Positions 52,664-63,120 of a stretch of 64,000 nt of DNA are shown here, one piece after another. This stretch comes from Porphyromonadaceae bacterium UBA7332. Its GTDB lineage: Bacteria; Bacteroidota; Bacteroidia; Bacteroidales; UBA7332. The stretch spans positions 9,112 through 73,111 of the forward strand of contig DKPO01000012.1 of assembly GCA_002471225.1 (NCBI GenBank), read 5' to 3'. The notes beneath the pieces were generated by a model, which was given only the letters and a program-made list of their open reading frames with translations, searched no databases and was not told where the DNA came from. The position numbers and the translations under genes were made by a program. Each line of letters opens with the position of its first letter. The first letter of the stretch is position 1.

Positions 52664-53416
52664 TTATTCTCCTAACTCTTTCTTAATCCAGTCGTATCCT
52701 TTCTCTTCCAATTCAAGAGCTAATTCAGGACCTGCTGATTTAACGATCTGACCCTTATATAAAACATGAACAAAATCAGGTTTAATGTAATCCAACAGAC
52801 GCTGATAGTGTGTAATAACAATCGTTGCATTATCTGCAGATTTCAATTTATTTACACCGTTAGATACAATACGTAAAGCATCAATATCAAGACCACTGTC
52901 TGTTTCATCCAAAATAGATAAACGTGGTTCTAACATAGCCATCTGGAAAATCTCATTACGTTTTTTCTCCCCACCCGAAAAACCTTCGTTTACAGAGCGA
53001 TTCGCTAATTTGTTGTCTAATTCAACAACATCGCGTTTCTCACGCATAAGCTTTAAAAAGTCAGTCGCAGAAATAGGATCCAGGCCTTTATATTTACGAT
53101 GCTCATTAATAGCAGCGCGCATAAAGTTAACCATACTTACTCCCGGAATCTCAACCGGATACTGAAAGCTAAGGAACAGACCTTCACGTGAACGATCTTC
53201 AGGAGAAAGAGCTAAAAGATCTTTTCCATAAAAATTGACAGAACCTTCAGTCACATCAAATACAGGATTACCGGCTAAAACAGAAGATAAGGTACTCTTA
53301 CCAGCTCCATTAGGTCCCATAATTGCGTGAACTTCTCCCGGACGGACTGTTAAATTCAATCCTCGTAATATCTCTTTGCCATTAATATTGGCATGTAAGT
53401 TTTTTATCTCTAACAT
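52664..53416 (-). CDS. sufC: Fe-S cluster assembly ATPase SufC
   Basis: 250 aa from the ATG at 53416 (MLEIKNLHANINGKEIL), leaving a 27-bp gap to sufB. ABC ATPase: Walker A GPNGAGKST, Q-loop LSFQYPVEIPG, signature FSGGEKKRNEI, Walker B LSILDETDSGLDID, switch His in VITHYQRLL. Powers the SufBD scaffold. Confidence 0.96.
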   Translation of the reverse strand: MLEIKNLHANINGKEILRGLNLTVRPGEVHAIMGPNGAGKSTLSSVLAGNPVFDVTEGSVNFYGKDLLALSPEDRSREGLFLSFQYPVEIPGVSMVNFMRAAINEHRKYKGLDPISATDFLKLMREKRDVVELDNKLANRSVNEGFSGGEKKRNEIFQMAMLEPRLSILDETDSGLDIDALRIVSNGVNKLKSADNATIVITHYQRLLDYIKPDFVHVLYKGQIVKSAGPELALELEEKGYDWIKKELGE

Positions 53417-53443
53417 ATTCCTAAGATTTTCTTTATTAAACAA

Positions 53444-54895
53444 TTATCCAACAGAGCCTTCCAGACTTATCTGAAGAAGCTTTTGTGCTTCTACTGCAAA
53501 CTCCATTGGTAGTTTATTTACAACTTCTTTCACATAACCATTAACGATCAATCCTACTGCATCTTCTGTAGATATACCTCGCTGGTTGCAGTAAAAAATC
53601 TGATCTTCGCTGATTTTTGAAGTTGTTGCTTCATGTTCAACAATCGCTGTTTCGTTTTGGATCTCCATATATGGGAACGTGTGAGCTCCACATTTATCTC
53701 CTAAAAGTAAGCTGTCACATTGTGAATAGTTACGTGCACCCTCAGCTTTCTTAGAAACTTTTACTAATCCGCGATAACTATTCTGACTCTTACCTGCAGA
53801 AATACCTTTTGATACAATTGTACTTTTTGTATTTCTACCCAGATGGATCATTTTTGTTCCTGTATCAGCTTGTTGATAGTTATTTGTCACTGCTACTGAG
53901 TAGAACTCACCAACAGAATTATCTCCCGCTAAAATACAACTCGGATATTTCCATGTTATCGCAGAACCGGTTTCTACCTGTGTCCATGATATTTTAGAAT
54001 TATCCCCTTTGCAAATACCTCGTTTAGTAACAAAGTTATAGATCCCACCGACTCCGTTTTTATCACCCGGATACCAGTTCTGTACAGTCGAATATTTCAC
54101 TTCCGCACGATCCATAGCGATAATCTCTACAATCGCAGCGTGAAGTTGATTTTCATCACGCATTGGAGCTGTACAACCCTCCAGATAACTTACATAACTT
54201 TCGTCATCAGCTACAATCAGCGTACGTTCGAATTGGCCTGTATTTGCAGCATTTATACGGAAATATGTAGATAATTCCATTGGGCAACGTACACCTTTTG
54301 GAATATAAACGAAGGAACCATCTGAGAATACAGCTGAATTCAAAGCTGCAAAGAAGTTGTCACGGTAAGAGACAACAGATCCCATATATTTTTTCACTAA
54401 GTCCGGATAGTGCTGAACAGCCTCACTAAACGAGCAAAAGATAACACCTAACTCTGCAAGTTTCTCTTTAAATGTCGTTTTTACGGAAACACTGTCCATA
54501 ACAGCATCTACTGCAATTCCGGCCAAAGCCATTTGCTCTTCCAGAGGAATACCCAATTTATTGAATGTATCAACTAATTCAGGATCGACCTCATCCATAC
54601 TTTTAGGACCTTCCTTGGTTTTGGGCGCCGCATAATAGCTTATACTCTGATAATCTATCTCCGGAATATCTAAATGAGCCCAAGTCGGCAATTCCAGTGT
54701 TTTCCAGTATTCATAAGCTTTCAATCGAAAATCCAAAAGCCATTCCGGCTCATTTTTTTTCGAAGAAATCAATCGGACAACCTCTTCGCTTAAGCCAACA
54801 GGAATTACCTCTGTCTCGATATCAGTGACAAAGCCATACTTATAATCACTCTGCGTTACTTCATCGAGAATATTGTTTTTATTATTTTCTTGCAT
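53444..54895 (-). CDS. sufB: Fe-S cluster assembly protein SufB
   Basis: 483 aa, typical length. Landmarks: IPKGVRCPMELSTYFRINA, VSYLEGCTAPMRDENQLHAA, NWYPGDKNGVGGIYNFVTKRG and the C-terminal ISEDQIFYCNQRGISTEDAVGLIVNGY. First gene of the sufBCD unit; no SufS or SufE gene lies in the window. Confidence 0.97.
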   Translation of the reverse strand: MQENNKNNILDEVTQSDYKYGFVTDIETEVIPVGLSEEVVRLISSKKNEPEWLLDFRLKAYEYWKTLELPTWAHLDIPEIDYQSISYYAAPKTKEGPKSMDEVDPELVDTFNKLGIPLEEQMALAGIAVDAVMDSVSVKTTFKEKLAELGVIFCSFSEAVQHYPDLVKKYMGSVVSYRDNFFAALNSAVFSDGSFVYIPKGVRCPMELSTYFRINAANTGQFERTLIVADDESYVSYLEGCTAPMRDENQLHAAIVEIIAMDRAEVKYSTVQNWYPGDKNGVGGIYNFVTKRGICKGDNSKISWTQVETGSAITWKYPSCILAGDNSVGEFYSVAVTNNYQQADTGTKMIHLGRNTKSTIVSKGISAGKSQNSYRGLVKVSKKAEGARNYSQCDSLLLGDKCGAHTFPYMEIQNETAIVEHEATTSKISEDQIFYCNQRGISTEDAVGLIVNGYVKEVVNKLPMEFAVEAQKLLQISLEGSVG

Positions 54896-54936
54896 TGCTT
54901 TATCAATAAATTACGAATATCATGTTTGTAATCATT

Positions 54937-55497
54937 TCATCTTACAGATATATCAAAACTACTTAAGATCTCGTTATGTTCTAAAAAATCGGGAAGATTG
55001 ATTTGGTTGGATTGCAGATAATCCTTTACATAAGGGAAACAAGTAGGTAATATCTTCTGTATCGGCGAGTAAAGATAGGATAATTTCTTCTTATCATCAC
55101 TCAACAATCGACCATTTTGATCTATAGTTTGATATAAATTAAGAAATATACTTAACAATAAAACCCATTTCAACATCGAAAAAAGAGCGCCGGCAAGCTT
55201 ATCTACGGGAGTTAAACCTACTAAATGCACCCCTTTTGATATCAAATGGGCTATAAAATTAATTATGATAACGGTTATGAGAAATGTAACAACAAAAGAA
55301 GCCGGTCTTACTAATTGTGGCGAAAAAATATCTAATTGCTCAAGCAGTGAGAGCATTTCATTCGCAAAAAAGTAAGAAACACCTATACCCGCTATTATTG
55401 CTGATAAAGATGCCAGTTGCCTTACCAATCCCTTAAACAATCCTGATACGAAGGCAATGCCAAGTATGATTAAAAAAATGATGTCAATACCACTCAT
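54937..55497 (-). CDS. CvpA family inner-membrane protein
   Basis: 186 aa from the ATG at 55497 (MSGIDIIFLIILGIAFVSGLFKGLVRQLASL), the standard CvpA beginning; an upstream frame adds 20 non-family residues. Four hydrophobic segments (about 3-22, 28-48, 62-86, 105-122) then a soluble tail. CvpA proteins are linked to envelope homeostasis; the molecular role is not settled. Lies between sufB and infB on the same strand. Confidence 0.85.
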   Translation of the reverse strand: MSGIDIIFLIILGIAFVSGLFKGLVRQLASLSAIIAGIGVSYFFANEMLSLLEQLDIFSPQLVRPASFVVTFLITVIIINFIAHLISKGVHLVGLTPVDKLAGALFSMLKWVLLLSIFLNLYQTIDQNGRLLSDDKKKLSYLYSPIQKILPTCFPYVKDYLQSNQINLPDFLEHNEILSSFDISVR

Positions 55498-55593
55498 AGC
55501 CTTATTACAATATAAGTTGCACAACCAACGATCTGAATGCAGATCGCTGGTTTGCAACTTTAAATATAAGTATTAAAAAACTTCACAAAGCTC

Positions 55594-58431
55594 TTACAAC
55601 TTACGTTGTACTTCTACTTCTTCGTAAGTTTCTACGATATCTCCAACTTTAATATCATTGTAGTTTAATAAGTTCAAACCACATTCATATCCAAATGCAA
55701 CTTCTTTCACATCATCTTTGAAGCGTTTCAATGAAGCAAGTTCACCTGTATATACTACGATACCATCACGAACCAAGCGCGCTTTATTACCACGCTTAAC
55801 CTTACCTTCTTTAACCATACATCCGGCAACAGTACCCACTTTCGTGATTTTGAATACTTCGCGGATTTCGATTGTCGCAGTAATTTCTTCTTTGATTTCC
55901 GGTGACAACATACCTGCCATCGCATCTTTCAATTCTTCGATTGCTGTATAGATGATTGAGTACATACGGATATCTACTCCTTCTTTCTCAGCTAAACGAC
56001 GTGCAGAAACAGATGGACGTACCTGGAATCCGACGATAATCGCATTTGACGCTGCAGCAAGTACAACATCCGAATCCGAAATCTGACCAACTGCCTTGTG
56101 AATTACATTAACCTGAATTTCTTCTGTAGACAACTTGATCAATGAGTCTGATAATGCCTCTACTGAACCATCCACGTCACCTTTCACAATCACGTTCAAT
56201 TCCTGGAAGTTACCAATAGCAATACGACGACCAATATCTTCCAATGTAAGAAGTTTTTGTGTACGTAAACCTTGCTCACGTTGAAGTTGCTCACGCTTGT
56301 TTGCAATATCACGTGCTTCTTGTTCGGTTTCCATTACATTGAATGTATCACCTGCCTGAGGTGCACCATTCAATCCCAGAATCAATACCGGTTCTGATGG
56401 ACCTGCTTCTTTCACGCGTTGTCCGCGCTCATTAAACATCGCTTTAACACGACCATGGTTAGTTCCTGCTAATACAACATCACCGATTTTCAAAGTACCG
56501 CTTTGAACAAGGATAGTAGCTACGTAACCACGACCTTTATCTAAAGATGATTCGATGATAGAACCTACAGCACGCTTATTTGGATTTGCTTTCAAATCAA
56601 GCATCTCTGCTTCAAGCAATACTTTCTCCATCAAATCTTCAATACCCATACCTTTCTTAGCAGAGATTTCCTGAGACTGGTATTTACCACCCCATTCTTC
56701 TACCAGGTAGTTCATTGCAGCCAGAGCCTCACGGATTTTATCCGGATTAGCACCTGGTTTATCTATTTTGTTTATCGCAAATACGATTGGTACACCTGCT
56801 GCTGACGCGTGATTAATCGCTTCAATTGTCTGAGGCATGACACTATCATCAGCTGCTACAATAATAATCGCGATATCCGTTACCTGAGCACCACGTGCAC
56901 GCATCGCCGTAAAGGCCTCGTGACCCGGAGTATCAAGGAAAGTAATCATACGACCATCTTCCATTGTAACGTGATAAGCTCCGATGTGCTGAGTAATACC
57001 ACCCGCTTCACCGGCAATAACGTTTGCACTACGGATGTAGTCCAACAACGAAGTTTTACCGTGGTCAACGTGTCCCATTACCGTAACAATAGGAGGACGA
57101 GAGATCATATCTTCTTCTTTATCCTCTTCTACAGTGATTGCCTCAACAACCTCTGCACTCACATATTCAGTAGTATAACCAAATTCTTCAGCTACAATAT
57201 TAATAGTCTCAGCATCCAGACGCTGGTTAATAGACACCATCATACCTAAGCTCATACAAGTACTGATAACCTGAATAACCGGTACATTCATCATATTAGC
57301 CAAGTCATTTGCTGTTACGAACTCAGTAATTTTCAATACCTTGCTCTCTGCAGCTTCCAGCTCCATTTTCTCCAGGTTTTTCTCCTGAATTGCCTGACGT
57401 TTTTCTTTACGGAATTTAGCTCCTTTATTCGCAGGTTTTGATGTCAAACGAGCAAGAGTCTCCTTAATTTGTTTTTGAACATCTTCCTCACTTACTTCTG
57501 TTTTCAGAACAGGTTTTTTAAGTGGTTTGCGATCGTTATTTCTGCCTTTGTGGTTATTGTTGTTATTACCAGTTGGATTAGCATTCGGACCTTTAGGAGC
57601 AGCTTTCGTCACATCGATTTTTTCTTTATCGATACGTTTGCGCTTTTTCTTCTCAATATCACTTGCTTCACTTCTCAGTTTCAATACAGGTTTATCCCCT
57701 GCAACTTTGTTAGGTGCTGCATGATTTGGTTTACGCTTATCTTCGCGCTCCTTACGTTTTTCCTCTTTACTTTTCTTTTGAGGACGTGTTCTATCGTTTA
57801 TTGTCGAAAGATCAATAAATCCGACTTGCTTAATCTGTTGCTCTACCTTTGGAACGTTCACGCGGAAAACACTGTTTGATGTTTCCGACTGATTTACTTG
57901 TTCTTCTTTATTTACCTTATTATCTTCTTTCACGCTTTCTGATTTAACTTCTGTTGTTTCAGTTTTTGCATCAACTTTTTTGATCGAAACAGGAACTGAT
58001 GGTTCTTGATCTTTTTTAGTAGTCTCTTTAACCACTTCCTTTTTCGCTTTCTTTTCTAACGGCTTCGCCTCTACCTTCTGCTTTGGTTTAGGCTGCTTTT
58101 TATTCAGTTCGTCAAGGTCTATCTTACCTACTTCCTTAATCTTCGGGCGCATTTCAGCTGATTCCGGCTTAAATACTTCAGAAGGTTCTTCTATGGAAAT
58201 GGATGCTTTAACCTTATCTTTACTATGTCGTTCTTGACTGATACGCTCAGACTCTTCCTTCATATTTTTATCTTTACTGAATTCTTTCTTCAGTAAATCA
58301 TATTCTGTTTCGCTAATCCTTGCATTGGGGTTAGCTTCTACCTGATAGCCCTTTTCTTGTAAGAACTCTACTGCAGTAGCAATACCCACATTAAGTTCGC
58401 GAACTATTTTATTTAACTTTATACTTGACAT
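55594..58431 (-). CDS. infB: Translation initiation factor IF-2
   Basis: 945 aa. N-terminal IF2_N-type segment (IKLNKIVRELNVGIATAVEFLQEKGY), a long Lys/Glu-rich low-complexity linker (about 50-340), then G domain with GHVDHGKTS (about 453-461), DTPGHEA, NKIDKPGA, followed by the two beta-barrel domains and the C2 fMet-tRNA-binding domain. Brings initiator tRNA (gene at 2048-2119) to the 30S subunit. Third gene of rimP-nusA-infB. Confidence 0.97.
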   Translation of the reverse strand: MSSIKLNKIVRELNVGIATAVEFLQEKGYQVEANPNARISETEYDLLKKEFSKDKNMKEESERISQERHSKDKVKASISIEEPSEVFKPESAEMRPKIKEVGKIDLDELNKKQPKPKQKVEAKPLEKKAKKEVVKETTKKDQEPSVPVSIKKVDAKTETTEVKSESVKEDNKVNKEEQVNQSETSNSVFRVNVPKVEQQIKQVGFIDLSTINDRTRPQKKSKEEKRKEREDKRKPNHAAPNKVAGDKPVLKLRSEASDIEKKKRKRIDKEKIDVTKAAPKGPNANPTGNNNNNHKGRNNDRKPLKKPVLKTEVSEEDVQKQIKETLARLTSKPANKGAKFRKEKRQAIQEKNLEKMELEAAESKVLKITEFVTANDLANMMNVPVIQVISTCMSLGMMVSINQRLDAETINIVAEEFGYTTEYVSAEVVEAITVEEDKEEDMISRPPIVTVMGHVDHGKTSLLDYIRSANVIAGEAGGITQHIGAYHVTMEDGRMITFLDTPGHEAFTAMRARGAQVTDIAIIIVAADDSVMPQTIEAINHASAAGVPIVFAINKIDKPGANPDKIREALAAMNYLVEEWGGKYQSQEISAKKGMGIEDLMEKVLLEAEMLDLKANPNKRAVGSIIESSLDKGRGYVATILVQSGTLKIGDVVLAGTNHGRVKAMFNERGQRVKEAGPSEPVLILGLNGAPQAGDTFNVMETEQEARDIANKREQLQREQGLRTQKLLTLEDIGRRIAIGNFQELNVIVKGDVDGSVEALSDSLIKLSTEEIQVNVIHKAVGQISDSDVVLAAASNAIIVGFQVRPSVSARRLAEKEGVDIRMYSIIYTAIEELKDAMAGMLSPEIKEEITATIEIREVFKITKVGTVAGCMVKEGKVKRGNKARLVRDGIVVYTGELASLKRFKDDVKEVAFGYECGLNLLNYNDIKVGDIVETYEEVEVQRKL

Positions 58432-58522
58432 AAGTAATCCTTTCTTTTTTTTATTACGAATTACACAACCATTCTCGGGGGCTGCTACCCATTAATGAAA
58501 TAATCAGGAGAGAGTACAGGTA

Positions 58523-59773
58523 TTAGCCTTCAAATTCAGACTTCAAGATAGAAATAACCTCATCCACTGTGTTCTCTTCCAAATCGGCTTTCTCAACCAA
58601 TATTTCTTTTGGAGTATTAAGGACAGCTTTAGCTGTTGCACAACCAATGCTTTTCAACGATTCAATTACCCATCCTTCAATTTCATCAGAGAATTCATCT
58701 AAATAGATATCCTCATCGTCTTCCTGAATATCACGATATACATCAATCTGATATTCTGTAAGCATAGATGCCAGCTTAATATTCATACCTCCGATACCGA
58801 TCGCTAAAGAAACTTCTTCAGGTTTCATAAATACTTCTGCTTTATGATTCTCTTCGTTCAGACGGATAGATGATATTTTAGCAGGGCTTAATGCACGCGT
58901 AATATATAAACTTACATTTTCTGTATAGTTGATTACGTCAATGTTTTCATTATGCAACTCGCGCACGATTCCATGGATACGAGCTCCTTTTACACCCACA
59001 CAAGCACCTACCGGGTCAATACGTTCATCACGAGATTCTACCGAAACTTTAGCACGCTTACCTGGTATACGAGCAATTTTCTTAATCGTAATAATACCTT
59101 CCTGTATTTCAGGAACCTCCAATTCAAACAAACGTTGTAAGAATAATGGCGATGTTCTTGAAACAATAATTTTTGGATTATTATTTCTGTTATCAACACG
59201 AGCAACTACGGCACGAACGTTATCTCCTTTACGGTAATAATCTTCTGGTATTTGCTCATTTTTAGGCAACAATAATTCATTACCTTCATCATCGATCAAA
59301 AGTACTTCTTTTGCCCAGATCTGGTAAACTTCTCCGTAAACAATCTGACCAATTTTTTCTTTATACGTATTATATAACGTATCTTTTTGTAATTCTAATA
59401 CTTTTGATGCCAAAGTTTGGCGTAAATTCAAAATTGCACGACGACCGAAGCTTGCAAAGTTAACTTCATCCGTTACATCTTCACCAACCTGAGCTTCTGC
59501 GTCAATCTTGCGAGCTTCTGACAAAGAAACCTCCATACTTGAATTTGTTACCTGCCCGTCTTCTACGACTGTTCGGTTTCTCCAGATTTCGAAATCTCCT
59601 TTATCCGGATTTACGATAACATCATAATTCTCATCTGTGCCAAACAATTTAGCAATAACATTTCGGAAAGACTCTTCCAATACACTGATCAAAGTTCCTC
59701 TGTCAATGCTCTTCAAATCTTTAAATTCCGAAAGCGCATCAATCATGCTTATAACTTCCTCTTTCTTTGCCAT
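58523..59773 (-). CDS. nusA: Transcription termination/antitermination factor NusA
   Basis: 416 aa: N-terminal RNAP-binding domain, S1 domain, and KH domains (DERIDPVGACVGVKGARIHGIVRELHNENIDV and KPEEVSLAIGIGGMNIKLASMLTEYQIDVY). It lacks long C-terminal acidic repeats, as in other Bacteroidota. Five bp after rimP. Confidence 0.97.
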   Translation of the reverse strand: MAKKEEVISMIDALSEFKDLKSIDRGTLISVLEESFRNVIAKLFGTDENYDVIVNPDKGDFEIWRNRTVVEDGQVTNSSMEVSLSEARKIDAEAQVGEDVTDEVNFASFGRRAILNLRQTLASKVLELQKDTLYNTYKEKIGQIVYGEVYQIWAKEVLLIDDEGNELLLPKNEQIPEDYYRKGDNVRAVVARVDNRNNNPKIIVSRTSPLFLQRLFELEVPEIQEGIITIKKIARIPGKRAKVSVESRDERIDPVGACVGVKGARIHGIVRELHNENIDVINYTENVSLYITRALSPAKISSIRLNEENHKAEVFMKPEEVSLAIGIGGMNIKLASMLTEYQIDVYRDIQEDDEDIYLDEFSDEIEGWVIESLKSIGCATAKAVLNTPKEILVEKADLEENTVDEVISILKSEFEG

Positions 59774-59778
59774 AGCTC

Positions 59779-60246
59779 TTATTTGAATCTTATTTGATAT
59801 TTACAATATTTTACCGCGTCGTATGGAAGAACAATATCTTCTTCTACATCGCGTTTTCTTTTATCACCTTCCAGTTTTACTTTTTTCGTAATTGTTACTG
59901 TAAAGGTGTCTTCATTTGCATCTTTCAGCATGGCTGTAAATTTGCGGCCATCTTTTGACAACACTTCAACCTCATTGCCTATATTTTTCTGATATTGACG
60001 CAAAATCTTAAATGGTGAAGTTACTCCTGCAGAACCAACTTCTAATTCGTAATCTTCAACTTCTCTGTCCAAATGCTCCTCGATAAAACGATTTACCCGG
60101 ATACATTCATCCAAATCCATCCCCTCATCATTATCCAACTCGACAATAATTTGATTACCCGGGCGAACAATGACATCCACAATATAACTTTCTGAATCAG
60201 CTAATGCCTCTTCGACTAATTTGTAAACTGTATCTTTTACTATCAT
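59779..60246 (-). CDS. rimP: Ribosome maturation factor RimP
   Basis: 155 aa from the ATG at 60246 (MIVKDTVYKLVEEAL); a start 6 codons upstream is possible. Core: VDVIVRPGNQIIVELDNDEGMDLDECIRVNRFIEEHLDREVEDYELEVGSAGVTSPFKILRQY. Acts in 30S subunit maturation. First gene of the conserved rimP-nusA-infB operon. Confidence 0.93.
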   Translation of the reverse strand: MIVKDTVYKLVEEALADSESYIVDVIVRPGNQIIVELDNDEGMDLDECIRVNRFIEEHLDREVEDYELEVGSAGVTSPFKILRQYQKNIGNEVEVLSKDGRKFTAMLKDANEDTFTVTITKKVKLEGDKRKRDVEEDIVLPYDAVKYCKYQIRFK

Positions 60247-60589
60247 AATAGTTTGTTTTTGCAAAATGTCTTATGTTTGATAAAAGAAAAGAGGGAGACA
60301 CTGTCCCCCTCTTACTCCTTTTCGTTGCAAATATACTCAATCCTTTATAAATGTGCAAAGAAGAAGGTTTTAAATTTGCTATTTCTGCACAAAGTCACTT
60401 CAATTTTATAATTTATTTAACTTTATATATAGCTATTTAATCTTTTTCTCTGAATATATTTTCCGCTTCGACATAAAGATAAGTAAAATTTTAATGTCTC
60501 GATATATTAAACAATCTTCAAAAATACTTTGTTTTCTCTTTCAAATCAATTTAATTCGTAGTTTATATAATCTTTATATACTTACAATT

Positions 60590-62074
60590 ATGAAACAAAA
60601 ATTCAAGGCACTCTTAGTCTCGGCTAAATCAGTTATCAGGCATGCCCCTATCGAATTTATTTTATCATTAATGATGTATGTATGCTTCCTTTTCAGGGAG
60701 TTAATGACTGATTTCAGTGAGAGGTTACTTATTATCTATCCCTTGATTATGCTTTTTGTTCTGACAGTTAACTTCTGGACAAAAAACAAAATGCGGATGC
60801 TGTATTTTCTATCACCGCTTATAGGAGTACCACTTTACTTCATTCATTTTACACCTTCAGTACCTTACATCATGGCATTGCTTTGTTTCTTTATTCTTAT
60901 AAATGCCAGCAGTCTGAATAAAGACAATAACGCGTTTTGCAGAAGGTCAGGTAATTTCTCGGTATCGTTGTTTTATGGCTTCATATTAAGTTCTATACTT
61001 CTGGGAATTATTTCCAGCATCATAGCAACAATCATATATATATTTCATCTCGATATAACAAACACAGCTAAGATTTACGAAAAATGCCTATCCTTTGCTT
61101 ATATTGTAGCTTTACCTTTCCTTACCATAACATTAAACTCTTACTTCGAAGAAGAAGTAAAAGCTCAAAGCAAAACGATTTCAATATTTCTGAATTTCAT
61201 TTTAACTCCTGCAATCTTTATTTACACACTCATTCTTTATGTATATGCCATAAAAATAATTTTCCAGCAAGAGTATCCGCTAATTGGTGTCGAATATATG
61301 ATCTTTGCATATGTTATAGCCGTATGTATAGCACATATACTTCATATCTATAACAGAGAGACGAAATTTACGTGGTTCTATCGTTTTATCTCCTTCGCAA
61401 CCCTGCCGCTGGTTGTCTTATTCTGGTTTGCTGCAATGAACCGCATTTTACAATATGGAATGACTGCTAACCGACTCTATCTGTTGATCTGCGGTATTAG
61501 TATGACTTCTTATCCGATCCTCTTTATTTCGAAACGAACAAATCGTTTTATTTATATCTCCGTATTAACATTTTTGCTAATTGGAACCTTTACGTTTATC
61601 CCGGCTCTTCAGCCCTCAAGATTATATCCGTCAGAAAACTCTGAGCTAAAAAAATCTGTTGTAAGTTCCCGATTCATACGATTCATTCCTGAATCATATT
61701 TTACATTCGGGCCTCAGGATAAAGTTTTTCTTTTGTCTGAGAACTGGGATTCAAAAATAAACGAGCAAAAGTTTTCCTTCAGAGATGGCAAAATCACACT
61801 TTATCTTAAACAAGAAAATGATAGCAGTACATATAAAAAGACAATTTCGGTTTCGTCAACTTTATTGAAACGATTAAAAGGATCCGATGGAGTTCTACTC
61901 AAAAACAATGATCGGGATTCAAACAAGAACGTTGCCTATCCTATAAATAATAACTATTTCAAAATTCAGATAGGTCAGGATTCTACTTTAATTCTGAATT
62001 CTATTATCATAAATGAAACAGATTCCGAATTCAAAATAACCGATATCGGATGCTCTTTATTGATAGTTAAATAA
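60590..62074 (+). CDS. DUF4153-type integral membrane protein
   Basis: 494 aa from the ATG at 60590 (MKQKFKALLVSAKSVI); the frame extends 32 residues upstream but without family character. About ten to eleven transmembrane helices over residues 20-350, then a roughly 120-residue soluble C-terminal part. The helix pattern and FLNFILTPAIFIYTLILYVYAIKI, GVEYMIFAYVIAVCIAHI fit DUF4153. Function unknown; single gene with its own terminator. Confidence 0.7.
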   Translation: MKQKFKALLVSAKSVIRHAPIEFILSLMMYVCFLFRELMTDFSERLLIIYPLIMLFVLTVNFWTKNKMRMLYFLSPLIGVPLYFIHFTPSVPYIMALLCFFILINASSLNKDNNAFCRRSGNFSVSLFYGFILSSILLGIISSIIATIIYIFHLDITNTAKIYEKCLSFAYIVALPFLTITLNSYFEEEVKAQSKTISIFLNFILTPAIFIYTLILYVYAIKIIFQQEYPLIGVEYMIFAYVIAVCIAHILHIYNRETKFTWFYRFISFATLPLVVLFWFAAMNRILQYGMTANRLYLLICGISMTSYPILFISKRTNRFIYISVLTFLLIGTFTFIPALQPSRLYPSENSELKKSVVSSRFIRFIPESYFTFGPQDKVFLLSENWDSKINEQKFSFRDGKITLYLKQENDSSTYKKTISVSSTLLKRLKGSDGVLLKNNDRDSNKNVAYPINNNYFKIQIGQDSTLILNSIIINETDSEFKITDIGCSLLIVK

Positions 62075-62075
62075 T

Positions 62076-62118
62076 AAAACCCACTGTCTGAATTACTTTT
62101 CGGACAGTGGGTTTCGAT
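62076..62118 (+). terminator. Intrinsic terminator
   Basis: AAACCCACTGTC (62077-62088) pairs with GACAGTGGGTTT (62103-62114); the client is the DUF4153 gene. Confidence 0.8.
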
Positions 62119-62166
62119 TTTAAGATAAATCACCAACTATAAAACAGTTTATCTTTAAAGCTTCTA

Positions 62167-62538
62167 TCAAGCTTTTCCTTTTTTCAATAACAACTCATCG
62201 ATAGCTTGCTTGAAAACATGCTTAGGAAGTGCACCCTGAGCCATCTGTGGAGTCTCATCCATTGGACAAAACAAGATACTCGGAATACTCCGGATACCGA
62301 AAGCTGCAGATAACTCCTGCTCTTTCTCTGTATTAATTTTATATACATAGATTTCACCCTGATAATCCTGAGCCAGTTCTTCAAGGATAGGAGCTATTGA
62401 TTTACATGGAGCACACCAATCTGCATAGAAATCAATAATACAAGGTTTATCTCCAAGATATTTCCATTCGGTAGGGCTTGCATCAACATCTGCAACACGC
62501 TTTAAAAATTCGGCTTTTGTTAATTGAATTGTTTTCAT
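62167..62538 (-). CDS. Thioredoxin
   Basis: 123 aa, no signal peptide, so cytoplasmic. Active site WCAPC (41-45; Cys42, Cys45), a CAPC variant of the usual CGPC, in IIDFYADWCAPCKSIAPILEEL; cis-Pro in GIRSIPSILF. The approximately 20-residue N-terminal extension is longer than in classical thioredoxins. Last of three linked small genes (rhodanese, HMA, thioredoxin). Confidence 0.92.
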   Translation of the reverse strand: MKTIQLTKAEFLKRVADVDASPTEWKYLGDKPCIIDFYADWCAPCKSIAPILEELAQDYQGEIYVYKINTEKEQELSAAFGIRSIPSILFCPMDETPQMAQGALPKHVFKQAIDELLLKKGKA

Positions 62539-62548
62539 ATGATATAAT

Positions 62549-62758
62549 TTATTTATGATCGACTTCTGAATATCCCATTTTACTCAAGTGCTGAACTATT
62601 TGCTCACGTGTTACTTCATCGGTATGATAAACTTCTACATAGCCCTCCACCACATTTACATTTGTATTGTAAACACCTGTCAACTTAATTAGTTCAGGAG
62701 CGATAGAGTTGACACAAGCCCAACACTGAAGATTTGTTACATATATTTTTTCATACAT
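62549..62758 (-). CDS. Heavy-metal-associated (HMA) domain protein
   Basis: 69 aa, one ferredoxin-like HMA domain with the metal motif LQCWACVNSI (Cys12 and Cys15) in place of GMxCxxC. It resembles copper-chaperone-type domains; the missing Gly-Met and the Trp between the Cys are unusual. It lies 10 bp before the thioredoxin gene and 12 bp after the rhodanese gene; the three probably share one mRNA. Confidence 0.82.
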   Translation of the reverse strand: MYEKIYVTNLQCWACVNSIAPELIKLTGVYNTNVNVVEGYVEVYHTDEVTREQIVQHLSKMGYSEVDHK

Positions 62759-62770
62759 ATTCGTAGCATT

Positions 62771-63085
62771 TTATTTCAACATCGATTCCAGTTTACTTAT
62801 TCCTCCACCGTTATATACATAGGTAAATCCATTTAACTCCAACATTTTTTTTGCTGAAGAACTTCGTACTCCCGATGCACAATATACGATGATGGTCTGA
62901 TCCTTTTTCAGATTCCCCAATTTAGATTTTAGTGTATCCAACGGAATATTCACTGCATTATTGATATGTCCTCCGGAGTATTCATCCGGTGTTCTTACAT
63001 CAATGATTTTTGCACCATCGCCCACTAATTCTTTAAAATTTACCGAATCGTTTTTTGATCCGAATAATATATCCAATAATCCCAT
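62771..63085 (-). CDS. Single-domain rhodanese
   Basis: 104 aa; active-site loop VYCASGVRS with Cys69, and DVRTPDEYSGGHINNAVNIPLD (CH2A-type motif). Cytoplasmic sulfur-carrier or thiosulfate sulfurtransferase. First of the rhodanese-HMA-thioredoxin cluster, which together could handle sulfane sulfur and thiol/metal stress. Confidence 0.9.
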   Translation of the reverse strand: MGLLDILFGSKNDSVNFKELVGDGAKIIDVRTPDEYSGGHINNAVNIPLDTLKSKLGNLKKDQTIIVYCASGVRSSSAKKMLELNGFTYVYNGGGISKLESMLK

Positions 63086-63120
63086 TTTGTCTGTTTTTTA
63101 TTTATACAAATGTACATAGA

